From NCBI GenBank assembly GCA_021234155.1, contig JAJEKV010000041.1:9941018-10005017 (forward strand): 64,000 nucleotides of DNA, given 5' to 3'. Below the pieces are notes generated by a model. That model did not search any database and was not told the origin of the DNA. It was given only the letters and a program-made list of their open reading frames with translations. Both the position numbers and the translations under genes were made by a program. Position 1 is the stretch's first letter, and the number at the start of each line of letters is the position of its first letter. The DNA is from Isoetes taiwanensis (taxonomy: Eukaryota > Streptophyta > Lycopodiopsida > Isoetales > Isoetaceae). Below, one piece after another: positions 43,801-55,431 of the stretch.

Positions 43801-46382
43801 GCGTCAAGGATTGGGAAGGAAATGCATAGGAGTGACTAAAATTATACACGCTTGTTAACAGACATCCAACGTATTGAAACCACTTGGTGAGATTGATCAC
43901 CTCGCTAAGAAGGAATCATTACTAGGATAATTGTTGACCATGTATAAATCTAGTACCTTCAAAAGAATAATCCAACCGAAAGAAAAGAAGTAATCTAACA
44001 AGTCCGGCCAACTTGTTACGATGGCATCGATTCGATTGGTGGGAATATTCCAAGAGTTTAAATAACTAAGAAAGGGGGAATCTCTAGAATATAAAAGAAT
44101 AATACATGTAAGGTACATCTAAAATAAGAATTATAGTAATCAAATAGTCTTTTGAGACAAAAGGAATTGTCGTCATGACAAAACCTTGTGGTTTAGAATC
44201 GTTCTAATTAAGTAGGTAACCTATAACTATATTGAAATAAATGATAACATAAAATGTGCATCCTTCTTAGATGGTTATATATGTTAGCTAAGGCTAGTAA
44301 ATTAATGCGCTAAGTAAGAAGCGTATAACCTCTTAAGGGGAGAGAATAGATATGATGTTGTGTAGAACGTCATTGGAAGGGTGCAGGACCATTTTCTTTT
44401 CGAAGAAAGTGGGAGGGCTCAATCTTATGATTGAACGTACTTGCATCGAATCGACCGATCCGTCGAATAGAGTTCACTCCGGCAATGGCCGAGGCGAATA
44501 GAGCATAAGATAGATAGATAGATAGCTCAGGAGGCCTTCAACGTGCGAGACTGACGTAGTAGCTAACTACACCAATGAAGTGGAGCAAAACTATGGGAGC
44601 AATGCAACGACCAAGTCATCTCCAAAATTACTCGATGCCGGCTCAATGGGTGGATGCGTTCTAGCCTCAGGTAAGGTGTGCGCATGCATTATAAGCTTTA
44701 ATGTGTCTTATAGATAAGTTAAATATAGATCCTAATAACTGGATAGAAATTGTTGTACGTATATGTATCATAGGGAAATAAGTTAAATAACATGGTAATG
44801 AGAGGTAGCATGTTAATTAATCCCTTGCAAGGATGCAATCCCTTGCAAGGATAGCTATATGACCTCGGAGTCCTTATAAATATAAATAGAAAATAGAATT
44901 CAGATATACTTAAGTGCATCTTAGGGATATACTTCAAAGGGTAATGCAGGACCCAAGGAAGAGAATAAGAAGCACATCTAATTCTTGTGTATGATAATTA
45001 AAAATCTTGTTTATGTTACAATAGGTCTAAATCAGAGTTATTGTTTAAATAATCGCGATCTAAAAGTCGTTAAATATTGCAAAGCTTAGAGTAAATATAA
45101 TTGTACTATCAGAAGTAATGTATCCGATACTATGATAATGTTAATTCATAAATATTACCTTAGGGTAATTATGTTAATCACATGCATTAAAGGAGTCAGC
45201 AAAAATCGGCTCAGGCATGTCGATTTGTGTAGATTAATTCTATGTGTAGTTAAGATTAATCTGCGCATGCAACCTATGCTAGGTATGGGTTGCATGCGTT
45301 GTTACCGATGATGAGACCACTACGGTGATCTCTAGGGCGTGGTGTAATGCCAATGTAGGCATGACCGCGTTTCTGCTTGGACGAGTGGAAGGTAGATTAG
45401 AAAGTCTACTGCTGTTCTATGGAAGTAGACGACCTCGAGAGAAAGGAGGTCATTAAGGAATGCATTGATAGGAAAGGCACCTTTAGCCCCATATATGCTT
45501 TGATAGGAGGAATCTATCCTTCACGCCCCACGCGGGAAGGATATCCTCCACGCTGGGCAACTAGAGGTGTAGGCATGAGCGGCATATAGGCATAATAGGA
45601 CGTTGTCTCCACGGCCACGATGGAAGAATCATCCTCTTCCTACGCCGGGAGATTAGCCATGCATTCATGTAGATAGGTGGGGTGGTCACCATATAACCAA
45701 AATTTTTGTAATAATTAATAATAGGTAGTGTCGACCTGCAGGCCTAGAGCGCTCCGGAGGGCAAGGAGGTCGAGCTACGAAGGCTTGCAACACAAAATTT
45801 TGTATAATGTGTTGCAAGGGATGAAGAGTACCTTAGAAGTGTAAATTTTGTATGAAATTGATAAACTTTGATTAACTTAAATGTTGTATTAAGTAAGGTT
45901 AATAATTACCTTGCGTGGATTAAGTTATGAAGTGATAAGTAATTGGATAATGAAATAGTACAGTAATGTCTTAAACATTACCTTAGAGTTATTCTAATAA
46001 GTAAGATAGTAAGTAGGCAATTATAGATATTGTAAAATTAATGCAGGATTTTAAGGTGCGAAGATTTGCAACACAAATTTTGTTGGAATGTGTTGCAAGG
46101 AATGAAGAGTACCTTAAATAATAATTGTATATGAAATTGTTAAATTGTGATAAACTAAATGTTGTGATAATAGAAACTAATAAGTACCTTGTTTTAATAG
46201 AAGTTACGAATTGACAAGTTATTTGATAATGTAATAGCGTAATAATTTAAAAATATTACCTTAAGGTAATCGTAATAAATGTGTAAGTATTATAGTAGTA
46301 TATCGTATGCATCAGGTTGATTGCAGGTTAGGAAGATTCCAAGGTGGGGAGACCCACGATCTTCTTGGGACGACATCATTTC

Positions 46383-46395
46383 AAGGTGGGGAGAA
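46383..46395 (+). promoter_or_regulatory. polypurine tract of LARD-C
   Basis: AAGGTGGGGAGAA lies directly before the 3' LTR (TGTGGCG at 46396). A duplicate 'aaggtggggaga' lies about 45 bp upstream, as in LARD-B. Confidence 0.8.
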
Positions 46396-48015
46396 TGTGG
46401 CGTTCCGGCCGATTATCACGGTCCCCGGGGCGTATCTTGTCTTGCCTAAATCACGCCGCATTACCCACACCGACCGGCGGTCAGCCGGCGTGTAGCCAGG
46501 CTAGTAGCCCCTAGGGGGCAACTTGCTAGGTATGTGCATTTCTTATTAATGTGCACATGCACATTTATTAAGGTGCACACATTTCCATGTGGGCACATTT
46601 AGATGCACACATTTCCATGTGGGCACATTTAGGTGCACACATTTCCATGTGGGCACATTTGGCCACCTAGCCATTAAAGGCAAGTGGGCCCATTTCCAAT
46701 TATCCCACATGCCTAAAGGGGATAATTGGAAACCCTAGCCAACCCCTTGTCTATTTAAGTAGGAGAACCCTAACTTGCCCATTTTCGTTTCTAGGGTTTT
46801 AGAGCTCTGTTTTGCTGCCCCAAGGGTCAAAACCGCCTTCGAACTTCAATGAGAGAATTGCATCATTAGTTTTCCTTGATTCGAGCATCTCGGTGAGGTG
46901 GTGGGAGCTTCAGTCGGGGAGGAGGAACTCAAGGATCAGGTATTTAGGCAATTTAATAGTCTAAACCCCATTGCAGCCATCGAATCAGTAGGTTTAGCCT
47001 CTTAAATTGCCCATAGCAGCCCTCTAGATCTCTAGATACCAGACTCTAACTAAAGAACCTAACTCTATGATATAGATTAGATCTAGTTCTTTTAGTTCTT
47101 ACATGATGTATATGGATGATGTATCTCTATGAACTCCTTGTATTGGGAAGGGGGTAGAGACCTAAAGCTTTGTAGTTGATGCTCCTAGAGTAGCCTCTCT
47201 AGCTGCTGTGGATTCGGCTGTGTACAAGATCCACACCGGGTTGTGGGTGAAGGGGCGGGCCCGGCTAAGAAGGAGGTTCATGTTGACTCTTGAGCGATCC
47301 CTCACGGTGTGTAAGGCCCTAGGGGATCATTGTGACTAGGTCTGATGGCTCACCGAGTGCGGGTGAGGCATGGACTCGACACCCGTGAAGTGGTGTACAC
47401 TTTCCAGTGGGTTGGTCGAATCGGGCGGTGGCCCTCTAGTCACCTTGAGTCGGCATGTAGATCTCGGAGGGAGTGATCCCTTCACGCCCCATCGGGCGGG
47501 AAGATGAAACCCGGGAATAGCCCTTTTGGCTATGCATCCCGTGAACTCTGATCGAGTCCCGACACTCTTGACCTACTACGCAAAGTGTGCACAGGGGAGG
47601 GCGGATGGAGTGGACAACCCTAAGCCATGTTCTTATGCCGGCCAAATCCATTGCCATGAATTACATGCGCAATGAACTCACGGAGACCCAAGCCGTCGGG
47701 TCATTCCCTTGAGTCCCGAGCCTTGGGTAGGATTCCCTATGTAATGTCTTTGATCTTTGTCTATGCAGATATGTGGTGAACCATCGCCGTGATGGTCTTA
47801 TGATGTTGATGTATGTACTGCGACATGTATATTACGCTTCATGACTAGGTAGGCCGAGGGAGGCAGGGGGTAAAGGACCCCTTCATTCTTCCCCCATTGG
47901 AACTCTTCAAGGTTGCGGTGATACGTGGAGGGCCCTATATTAGCATGGAGCTGGTATGGGGATGAACTCTGTTTGTATCTGATTGAGTGCAGGTATCACA
48001 GTAGGGGGCGTCACA
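46396..48015 (+). repeat. 3' LTR of LARD-C
   Basis: It starts TGTGGCGTTCC and ends GGGGCGTCACA. It is colinear with 36754-38387. The end hairpin is decayed here. Most visible differences from the 5' LTR sit on CAG or CTG sites. Confidence 0.9.
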
Positions 48016-49650
48016 CTAACCTCACAAAGGTTGGAAAATTTTCAAAAGTGAAAGCAAACATATTCGATAGATTGGAATGAGCAATGCCAAGATTCTTTTG
48101 ACAAAATCATTGATGCCATCGTAAATCTATCCTACTTAAACCTCGATCTAGAGAAACCTTTCAAAGCTTATATCGGTGTCACAAAAAGGCAATTGGTTTT
48201 GGCTTCTTTGCAAGAGGATCATGTGATTGCTTTTGCAAGCAAGATGTGGATGACGATCTTGAATTGAGATATCCTAGGTTGGAAAAAGAGTGCAGCGACC
48301 TTAATGTTCTTGATAGAAAGACAAGGACACACTGCTTCAAAACAATCGGGTTCAAGTATTTATGAGACAAAATCCTTTGTCACTTCTTTTTGCAAAAAGC
48401 AACCAAAGGCTAAACTATGCGGGGTGGGCTTGTAAGGTCCAAGCTTATGATATTCTTGTAAAGGTGGTAAAGCTAATTGAGAATCCCAGCTCTTATCTTC
48501 CATATGTGTTATTTGAGCATGAAGATCAAGATGGTTTATGTAGTGATGATAATCTAACAAACTTGGTTTCTTTTGATGCGAGAAAATCTTGGTGGCAGAT
48601 TGACATTAGAAATTATCTTGAGAGCAATGAGTTGCCCAAAAATTTGAGTAGATCAAAGAGGAGATTTAAAGACAAGTGCAAAAAGTTCGGGCTAATTGAG
48701 GGTGTTTTATGCAAAATTGACAAGGAGGGATCTTGTTGAGATGTGTGGATGAGGAAGGCGCCGGGATGATAATTGAAGCATGTCATGAGGGAGTGTGTGG
48801 AGGACACTTTGCGGCCGGACCTAACCGCAAAAAAAAGATTCTAAAGTCGAGGGATATTTTTGGCCCCTCTTTTTTAAGGATTGCTATGACACTATAAAAT
48901 GCCATAAATGTCGGATCTTTGGTAGAAAAGCTCTACAACCGCTGCCCTTACTACAATAACATCTCCTGGACCTTTCCAAATATGGGGTCTGGATTTTATA
49001 GGCCCCATAGATCCACCTTCTTCAGCTCAACACCAGTTTATATTAGTGGCCACTGATTATTTTACCAAATGGGCAGAGGCAATTCCTTTGAGAGAGGCTA
49101 ATGCTCAAAGCCCTTTGCAAGATTCACGCATGAAAATATTTGTGCGGTTGGCATTCCCTTTAAAATAATTTCTGACAGAGGTAGCCAGTTCATCAACCAT
49201 GCAATTGCACTTCTGCTAGCCACCTTAAAGGTCAAACACACCAAGAGTTTGTCCTATTACCCTCAAGGCAATGGCCAGGCAGTGTCAACCAATAAGACTC
49301 TCAAATCTATTCTCAAGAAAACCATCAGCGTTTCAAAAAAAGATTGGCATTTGAAGCTCCATGATGCACTTTGGGCATATAGGACTACTATCAAAACAGC
49401 TATAAAACACACTCCTTTCAGTTTGGTGTATGGGATAGAATCAGTATTACCTATTGAGCTAAAACTTTCATCTCTCAGACTGGCTTATCAAATAAATTTG
49501 GAAATGGATGAGGCTCTAAAAGAAAGGTTTGTGAGATTGATGCAGCTTGAAGAGCATAGATATGAGGCAGAAAATGCTGTTATGAGAAAAAAGGCTAAAG
49601 ACATTGCAGCCTTTAAAGCAGCACACAAATTGCAGGGAGTCTTGAAATGG
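48016..49650 (+). pseudogene. gypsy-2 RNase H and integrase, continued after LARD-C
   Basis: The RT-linked RNase H is decayed but legible: 'LNLDLEKPFKAYIGVTK', 'LQEDHVIAFASK', 'IERQGH'. A linker of about 125 codons (48362-48739) leads to the H2C2 finger ('HEGVCGGHF', then 'IKCHKC', 48780-48915). The integrase core reads 'WGLDFIGPI', 'ATDYFTKWAEA' and 'SDRGSQF'. The last catalytic glutamate should lie in 'GQAESTNK' but reads 'GQAVSTNK' (about 49280), so E is V. The C-terminal part 49249-49650 is open up to 'VLKW', where LINE-2 entered. Several frameshifts precede it. Confidence 0.82.
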
Positions 49651-52158
49651 TCCATATTGGCATTCATCCTGCCCTCACTAAGCTCATTATGGGATTAAAC
49701 CAAAAAGCCACTTCATGTGTTATTGTCAATGGGACTCCTTCTGGTTTTTTCCACATTCAAAGAGGGGTGAGACAAGGCTGCCCCCTGGCTCCCTACCTCT
49801 TCATAATTGCTGCTGAAGTTCTCACCAAAATGGTCCTCTCTTATCAAGACAAGGGTCTGCTCCAAGGCCTTCAAATGCCTGATTCCAATAAACAGCTTTC
49901 CATTCTTCAATATATTGATGATACCTTTACCATGTTGAGGTGATAATGACAATATGAAGAATTTTATGGATTTGTATCTCTAAATTTAGTCTTTGCCTCG
50001 GGATCCACGAATTATGCCAAATGTTCTATCTAGCTGATGGCTCATATCGGACCTTAATACATATGGCATCAAATTTGTTCCTAATGGCCAATACGACTCT
50101 TTTAGGCCTCCCCTTGCGGTTCATATGTCCCATAAGATTGCTTGGCGACCTCGATTAATAGGATCGGGGAAAAAGCTTATCCTCCTTAAAGGTTCTCGTC
50201 CCATTTTGGGAGGATTTTGATTGCCAACTCTGTCCTTGCCGTAGCCATGTCTATTTCTCTTACGCTTTGATTTCTTGACAAGGCTTCCTATAATAAAATT
50301 GAGCAATGTATTAAAGAGTATATTTGGCAAGGTACACACCTTTACGCTTTGGGATCGGTGACTCATAGTAAAAAGTCGAGGGGGTTTGGGATGTAAATCC
50401 TTATTTCTACTGAGCCCAAGTGCTTGGGGCCAAAAATGTGTGGAAAGCCATCTCGGTTTCCAATCTCTGCTATGGATTTTATTAGGTTACGGTTTAATAA
50501 AAAGTAAACCCTAGGAAATCCCTCCCTCAAGCACCAGCTCAGATTCGCTTTCTATGAGTTCAAATGTAATGCTAATACTTCTCCTCTCCTTAGAAGTATC
50601 TTTAAAGCATGGGAGAAAGTGGATGCTAACTTTACTCATGACAAATTGTCCAATTAGATTGAGAGATACCTCCATATTTTGGTCTCTGTGATGGCCCCTT
50701 CCTCCTACTCTGCTATGGCTATCTGTCACCCTACATGTTACAAAAAATGGCACTCTGCCAATATTTTGCATGTCAGAGACCTCATTGATGATGAGGAAAA
50801 CTGGATTCCCTGGGAAGTGATCAAGAAGAAAGTAGGAGGGGGTGCTACTCATAGATCGATATATAAGAAAGTGGTGCTCACCTACTCCCCTTTCTTAGGC
50901 AAAGATGGTACAGGGGGAGAGTCACTCCCCCCTGAACTGGTTTTTCAAGGTTAAGAGGAGCTACAAAGTATCTAAGATTTACCATGCATGTCTTCCCCAA
51001 AAAAGCAGAAAGCATGCCTCTCTCCAGGGCTTATCTTCCAAGAATTTCAAGAAGATTCTTTATTCTAGTTGGAAATCCTATGCCAGCCCTAAGATAAAAG
51101 TGTTCTCTTGGCTCATCCTGCACAGTGCTATCCTGAGTAACACTAACATGATCAAGAGAAATTTTAAGACTGTCCATAGTGCTCTCTGCCAGCTTTGTAA
51201 CAATCATGATGAATCTGTGCTACACATTTTCACTTGTCAAAGGATCCAGGACTTTTGGAGGTGGTTGACTCGGTCAGGCCTGAAAATCCCTGATTTCGAT
51301 TCCATAACCAGTATTTCTCAATTTTTTTTCAGCTCGGATTCCAATGTCAATTATGCAGTTCTACAACTAGCCACGTGGATTATCACGGAAACATAGAAAT
51401 AATGTGGCTTTGGCAAGCGAGGAAGTGTGACCTTAAGCGGATGAAGCTCAATTTCCAATTTGAACTCATTAGATGTGCTATGGCTCATAAGGCCCTTAAA
51501 TTGGAGAAGTTTGATCTGATTGGTTGAATTGGGGATCCTTCAAGTCTAACTTCTTTATTATTCATTCGACTCTCGATTAGCTTGAATGCCTTTGTGGATT
51601 GCGGCCTTTTTGAGCGGTGTGGTTCGGTGTTGGGGATCAATCCTACTGGGATGATGTTCCTACCCACCATTCGGGGGGGCCTTCGTCAATTTGTCGAGCT
51701 ACGTTTGGCTAAAATTCTTCTTTGAAGGAAGCATACAATGCACACATCCTTCACAAGTTCATTGGAGCCAACAATCGGCTTCTTCTTGAAAGGCGAGTTC
51801 TCTTGCTTGCGGTCTATGTATTACTACCACAAAGGCGGGATGTGAAATTTGCTGGTGTGTTATTGGACATTATCCGGTACCCATTGATGAACTGCTGCTG
51901 TTGACCCCCTCCTGGGCTGAGATTAATTGGATGGCCCCCCCTTGCTTTTCAATGCTCCTTAATGCTACACACTCTTTCCACGATCTTCCTACCATCCCGG
52001 ATTCTCTCTTGAACTTATCCCTACCCCATGTTCATTTGCTCCCCTCAATCTCGAGAACTCTGTTCCCTCCATCCCTGGCATATGGTTGTGAAGATGGTAC
52101 TATTTTGACAGTCTTCTCTCGTTGCCAATGGACAATTGGATGTTTTGTTTATATTTAA
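49651..52158 (+). pseudogene. LINE-2 ORF2 remnant: partial RT and zf-RVT
   Basis: RT is readable at once: 'IVNGTPSGFFHIQRGVRQGC', 'PLAPYLF', and the catalytic box 'YIDD' where YADD is expected. The middle (49950-50500) is shifted and stop-ridden. At 50905-51396 an open stretch has 'KIKVFSWLILHSAILSNTNM', then 'CQLCNNHDESVLHIFTC', the zf-RVT finger. The final segment is open in short frames to about 52158. It belongs to the same LINE group as LINE-1 and LINE-3. Confidence 0.8.
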
Positions 52159-52232
52159 TTTTCTCTGATATGGGCTCTGAGCCTTATTTTGTATGTACTT
52201 AAGTTATGATTAATATAATCCTTCCTTTTCCT

Positions 52233-52264
<32 letters not shown>
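49651..52264 (+). mobile_element. LINE-2, 5'-truncated L1-type element inside gypsy-2
   Basis: It begins in the middle of the RT domain and ends in a tail of about 31 A (52234-52264). Flanks 'gtcttgaaatgg' (49639-49650) and 'gtgttgaagtgg' (52269-52280) match at 10 of 12 positions and represent the target duplication over the gypsy-2 codons VLKW. The host reading continues after it with 'NKAREEIASKF'. The 5' truncation within RT is typical of abortive target-primed reverse transcription. Confidence 0.85.
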
Positions 52265-52267
<3 letters not shown>

Positions 52268-52468
52268 GGTGTTGAAGTGGAACAAGGCAAGGGAAGAAAT
52301 AGCATCCAAATTTGAGATCTCTGGGAAGGACCATTTGAAGTAATTGGTACAGCTGGCAGAGATTCATATTGGCTGAGAGACATTGCTGATGGCAGAGAAT
52401 TGATGAACCCTATCAATCACCTAAAAAGGTATTGGCAACAGCATGTTGCCCTTGCTCTATTCAATTAA
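52265..52468 (+). pseudogene. gypsy-2 integrase C-terminal end
   Basis: The sequence resumes 'LVLKWNKAREEIASKFEI', then, in another frame, 'GPFEVIGTAGRDSYWLRD' and 'NPINHLKRYW', and ends at a stop near 52468. This is the usual C-terminal integrase block of plant Tat/Athila-type elements. Confidence 0.8.
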
Positions 52469-53718
52469 CTTTTTGGAAAGATTTAGGTAGGATTAGTTAG
52501 TGCATCATTTGGGAAAAATAAAAAAACAGAAAAAGGCAAAACACAAAAAAAGCTTGAACATGCTAACTAGTTTCTAGTGTTGCAAAGACAAAAGGACTGT
52601 GAAGATTGTGGTCAAGTGCATGAGTGATTTAATACTAACCATAGCTCCATGCAGGTGCATCTGAACATGTTGCTCACACATCTCTTTCATCACATTATAT
52701 CATACTTCATCATCTAGAGTTGCTGCCATCACTTCCACAATAGCAACTCCTCTAAACTAACAAGCTTTATCATCATATGCAGGTGCATCCTTATGTCTAC
52801 TTCCATCTATCATCTGTTCAAGAGTTGACCTTATTACATCTGAAGACCCTCCACATCCTCATAAATTCTAAAAGGCTGACCACACTACCATCCTGCTGAC
52901 TCTTCATTACTAAAGAAATTTACTTTCCATGCGGGTTCATCACGAAAAAGAGCATCATTCACATATACACTCATAATGCAGATCTATCACTTTCAAATCC
53001 ATCGGCAGGTCATTGAGTTGCCAAACATATTCTCACATTGGCAACTAGCTGGAGTTATGTCATGAAGTACAAACAGCAAGTCAAAGGGGCTGGTAGACCA
53101 GCCTTTTCTTTCAGTTTGGCATAATGCTGCCATGCTATGGCAGCATGGAAGAGCTGAGCACATGTTTGCACTAATCCTCTCACTTTGATATTGGTTTGCA
53201 AGACAATAGGGAAATGCTTCACTAGCATACATCAAGAATTTGAAGAACAAGGGAAGGACAATTGAGTCAAGTCACTCAGGAGATACAAGAGGTCAATCAA
53301 GCAAAGGAAATGAAGAAAAGAAAAGAGAGAAGACCCTTGAGCACCATCCCTTGGTATGTGATCATTTGTGTTCTTGGCATCTTTGTGCAGTTTGACTCCT
53401 ATTCCACATTCCCCATACCTTCCACCACCATAAAATACCCATTAGACTTTGAATTTCATGCATACAATTCCTTCCCAAGTCAAACTTGGCCTTGAAAATT
53501 CTTTCTAGTCAAAGTACACCTTCAAGAATCATCCATTTGCCACACACCACTCACGCCACTTCATCACCATCAAAAAGTTCAAAGCTTCACTTGACTTGGT
53601 CATACATGTGGTCAAGAAGTCAACTTTTCATGCAACATGGTCAAAAAAAGGGTGAAAGTTGCAAAATCCCTAAGGGAAATGTCCAAAACTCAAGTGTGCC
53701 CTAGGGAATGTCAAAAAG
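52469..53718 (+). other. gypsy-2 3' non-coding region
   Basis: A 1.25-kb stretch lies between the pol stop and the 3' LTR. Short ORFs on both strands (for example 77 codons at 53262-53495) show no domain. No clear polypurine tract is seen; 'agggaaatg' and 'tagggaatg' close to the LTR are weak candidates. Part of this region may be another old insertion. Confidence 0.5.
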
Positions 53719-54899
53719 TTGCATTTCACAAAAATTGACCCATGAAGGATGCATTCTATGTGCCAAGTCACCATACACTTCATTCCATATGCCAAATCAC
53801 CATACACGTCATCATTCTAATCATGCCATGTCATACTTCCATTTCCATATTCAAAGTCCAAATTTATTCCAAAGCTTCAAGTTTGCACCCATAAGATGGT
53901 ATATCACCTTGCCACATCATCATTGTCACTGCCACATCACCATCCACATGTCACACACATCATCTCCACATCACTTGCAATTTTGACTAGAAAAAATTTT
54001 CCAAGCCCAAGTTGGTTGACACGTCATCATCACCATTTGCCATATCATGATCACCTAGCCTTGTCATCACCTCCACATGCCACATCATTCATTCCCTAGG
54101 TCATTCTTTGGACAAAAATTGAAAGTGCCTTTTTGCAAAAAAGATTCCAGAATCTTCTAGAGTGCAAAAAAAGATTCCCTTTGAAAAAAAGAAAATTGAA
54201 AAATGGCCTTATTTTGAGCCTAATATTTGCCTTCTAGGGAATCGTGCCATAGGCCTTGGGGTATAAAAAATTTTCCTATCTACCCCCAAGCCTATTTTCC
54301 TTTCCCGGTAATCCCCCCATGCCCGTGGAACATCCGGGTGTGTGGGGGGCGGTTGAATACCCGGATCCCACGTGGATATTGCACGCAATTATTATAAATA
54401 CTGGATTTTCTTTTCGTTATATACCTTGGTCGTCCAAACCTAATCAAGCCTGTGGGATATTTGCTCCGAGTTGCCAAGAACCCTAAATCTGGAAACTGCC
54501 AAGATCCATCCAATTCTCTCAAAACAACCATGCAATCATGATCTTAAATGGCCGAATTACCCTGTATAATGCCAAGAATGCATTAGAGAAGCAAAAAGAC
54601 AGAGAATTGAATTGAATTAGCCAAGAACGCAATAGAACAGGGGAATTTCAAAAGGGGCTTTCGTGCACAGAAGAAATTGGAGGGCTTTGAGGCAAAGAAG
54701 AGATTTCTGGCTTTGAAGAAGGACCGGCTTGATGATCCTGAGCTTGATCCCGACCTCCAATGTTTACCTTTGATCTGGATTATTGACTTAATTCTCTGGA
54801 TTGTTTGAATGTTTACCTATTTGACTCTGCGCCCAAGACCTTGAGCTTGGGATATGTATTGTTATCTCCTGAGTGTTTGATTCAATTGAAAATCCGACC
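53719..54899 (+). repeat. 3' LTR of gypsy-2, right end replaced
   Basis: It matches 31427-32593 with few differences until 'ccgacc' at 54899. It then abruptly enters the inverted repeat at 54900. The terminal LTR bases and target duplication are therefore missing or interrupted. Confidence 0.75.
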
Positions 54900-54969
54900 A
54901 TTATTACTGCCACGATTTTTCCCTCAAAAACCCTTCGGGGCGGGGGTTTTTTAACCCGGACAGTAATAA
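54900..54969. repeat. short inverted repeat at the gypsy-2 LTR break
   Basis: 'ttattactgcc' (54901-54911) and 'ggacagtaataa' (54958-54969) are inverted copies with one mismatch. They enclose a GC-rich 'cccttcggggcggggg' segment. It may be a small foldback element or the joint left by a rearrangement. Confidence 0.6.
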
Positions 54970-55221
54970 GTTTGCTGCACTCCTTGTGGGTCCCATAGGC
55001 CGATTGGCCTCAGTGGACGATAAAAAATCATTCTCATTCTCATTCTCTTCCACGGGTTCCCCTGCTTCGTAATCATCATCCCGATCCTGATACTCCCCGT
55101 ACTGTTGACCATAGTCTTGCTCGGGAGGTACCTGATCGTCCCTTCGTAATTCGTTGGTTATTATGTCCTCGATTTCTTCGAGCTCATCGTCTGTAAGACG
55201 GCAAGAATAAATATACAACAT
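54904..55221 (-). CDS. acidic minus-strand ORF, exon-like, unknown
   Basis: An open frame of 105 codons lies on the minus strand. The body is very acidic ('DDELEEIEDIITNELRRDDQ') with a Q/Y/D-rich middle and 'VEENENENDFLSS', and it ends '...GFLREKSWQ' with the stop inside the inverted repeat. Upstream on its own strand, 'tcttacag|acgatgag' (about 55197) is a good splice acceptor, so it may be the last exon of a gene, or a captured exon, whose upstream part is not seen. Codon use looks gene-like compared with the surrounding decay. I do not recognise the family. Confidence 0.4.
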   Translation of the reverse strand: MLYIYSCRLTDDELEEIEDIITNELRRDDQVPPEQDYGQQYGEYQDRDDDYEAGEPVEENENENDFLSSTEANRPMGPTRSAANLLLSGLKNPRPEGFLREKSWQ

Positions 55222-55431
55222 TGAACGATTGCTTATACTTCAAACTCTAAAAGAGGCAAACAAGTATCATAGGGAAGCAATGTAACTGTACTCAACAATA
55301 CAATAATCATACAATATAAGGAAATAGCACATATATTATATGATGGCTTATAAAAAAAAATTGCCAATCAAAGATTACATCTGATACCACTACTCCAGGG
55401 AAAAGAGAGAAGGCGCTGCTAAGGCGCCCGC

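Larger units (their letters stand above)
38401..46382 (+). other. LARD-C interior, no coding capacity
   Basis: It is colinear with the LARD-B interior from 39449 onward. Local differences include a (GAA)n expansion at 43738-43757 and a (GATA)n run at 44508-44526. Small frames such as 82 codons at 38992-39240 (charged, R/K/E-rich) have no recognisable domain. Confidence 0.6.
36754..48015 (+). mobile_element. LARD-C, complete non-coding LTR element inside gypsy-2
   Basis: An 11.3-kb element has LTRs of 1634 and 1620 bp, a Met PBS after the 5' LTR and a PPT before the 3' LTR. The interior is colinear with LARD-B. Flanks are ctaag (36749-36753) and ctaac (48016-48020), a target duplication with one mismatch. 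The first LTR base is also mutated (C for T). The gypsy-2 pol reading resumes exactly on the other side, which confirms the insertion. No gag or pol frames exist inside. Relative to LARD-B it has an extra block of about 590 bp at 38770-39360 containing a tRNA-like segment. Confidence 0.92.
31427..54899 (+). mobile_element. gypsy-2, Tat-like Ty3/gypsy element split by two insertions
   Basis: LTR-like direct repeats at 31427-32593 and 53719-54899 (about 1.17 kb) flank gag-pol coding sequence. Removing LARD-C (36754-48015) and LINE-2 (49651-52264) leaves an element of about 9.6 kb: LTR, leader, gag, zinc knuckles, protease, RNase H, RT, second RNase H, integrase, long 3' non-coding region, LTR. 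The integrase 'VCGGHF' zinc-finger style and an extra RNase H point to the Tat branch. A frameshift, an RT deletion and altered catalytic residues make it inactive. Target duplications cannot be checked because the outer LTR ends are unclear. Confidence 0.82.

Noticed and set aside
55385-55400. Reverse-strand 'tggtatcaga' considered as a PBS of a minus-strand LTR element
   Set aside because: Ten bases only, no LTR ending in CA next to it and no matching LTR pair.
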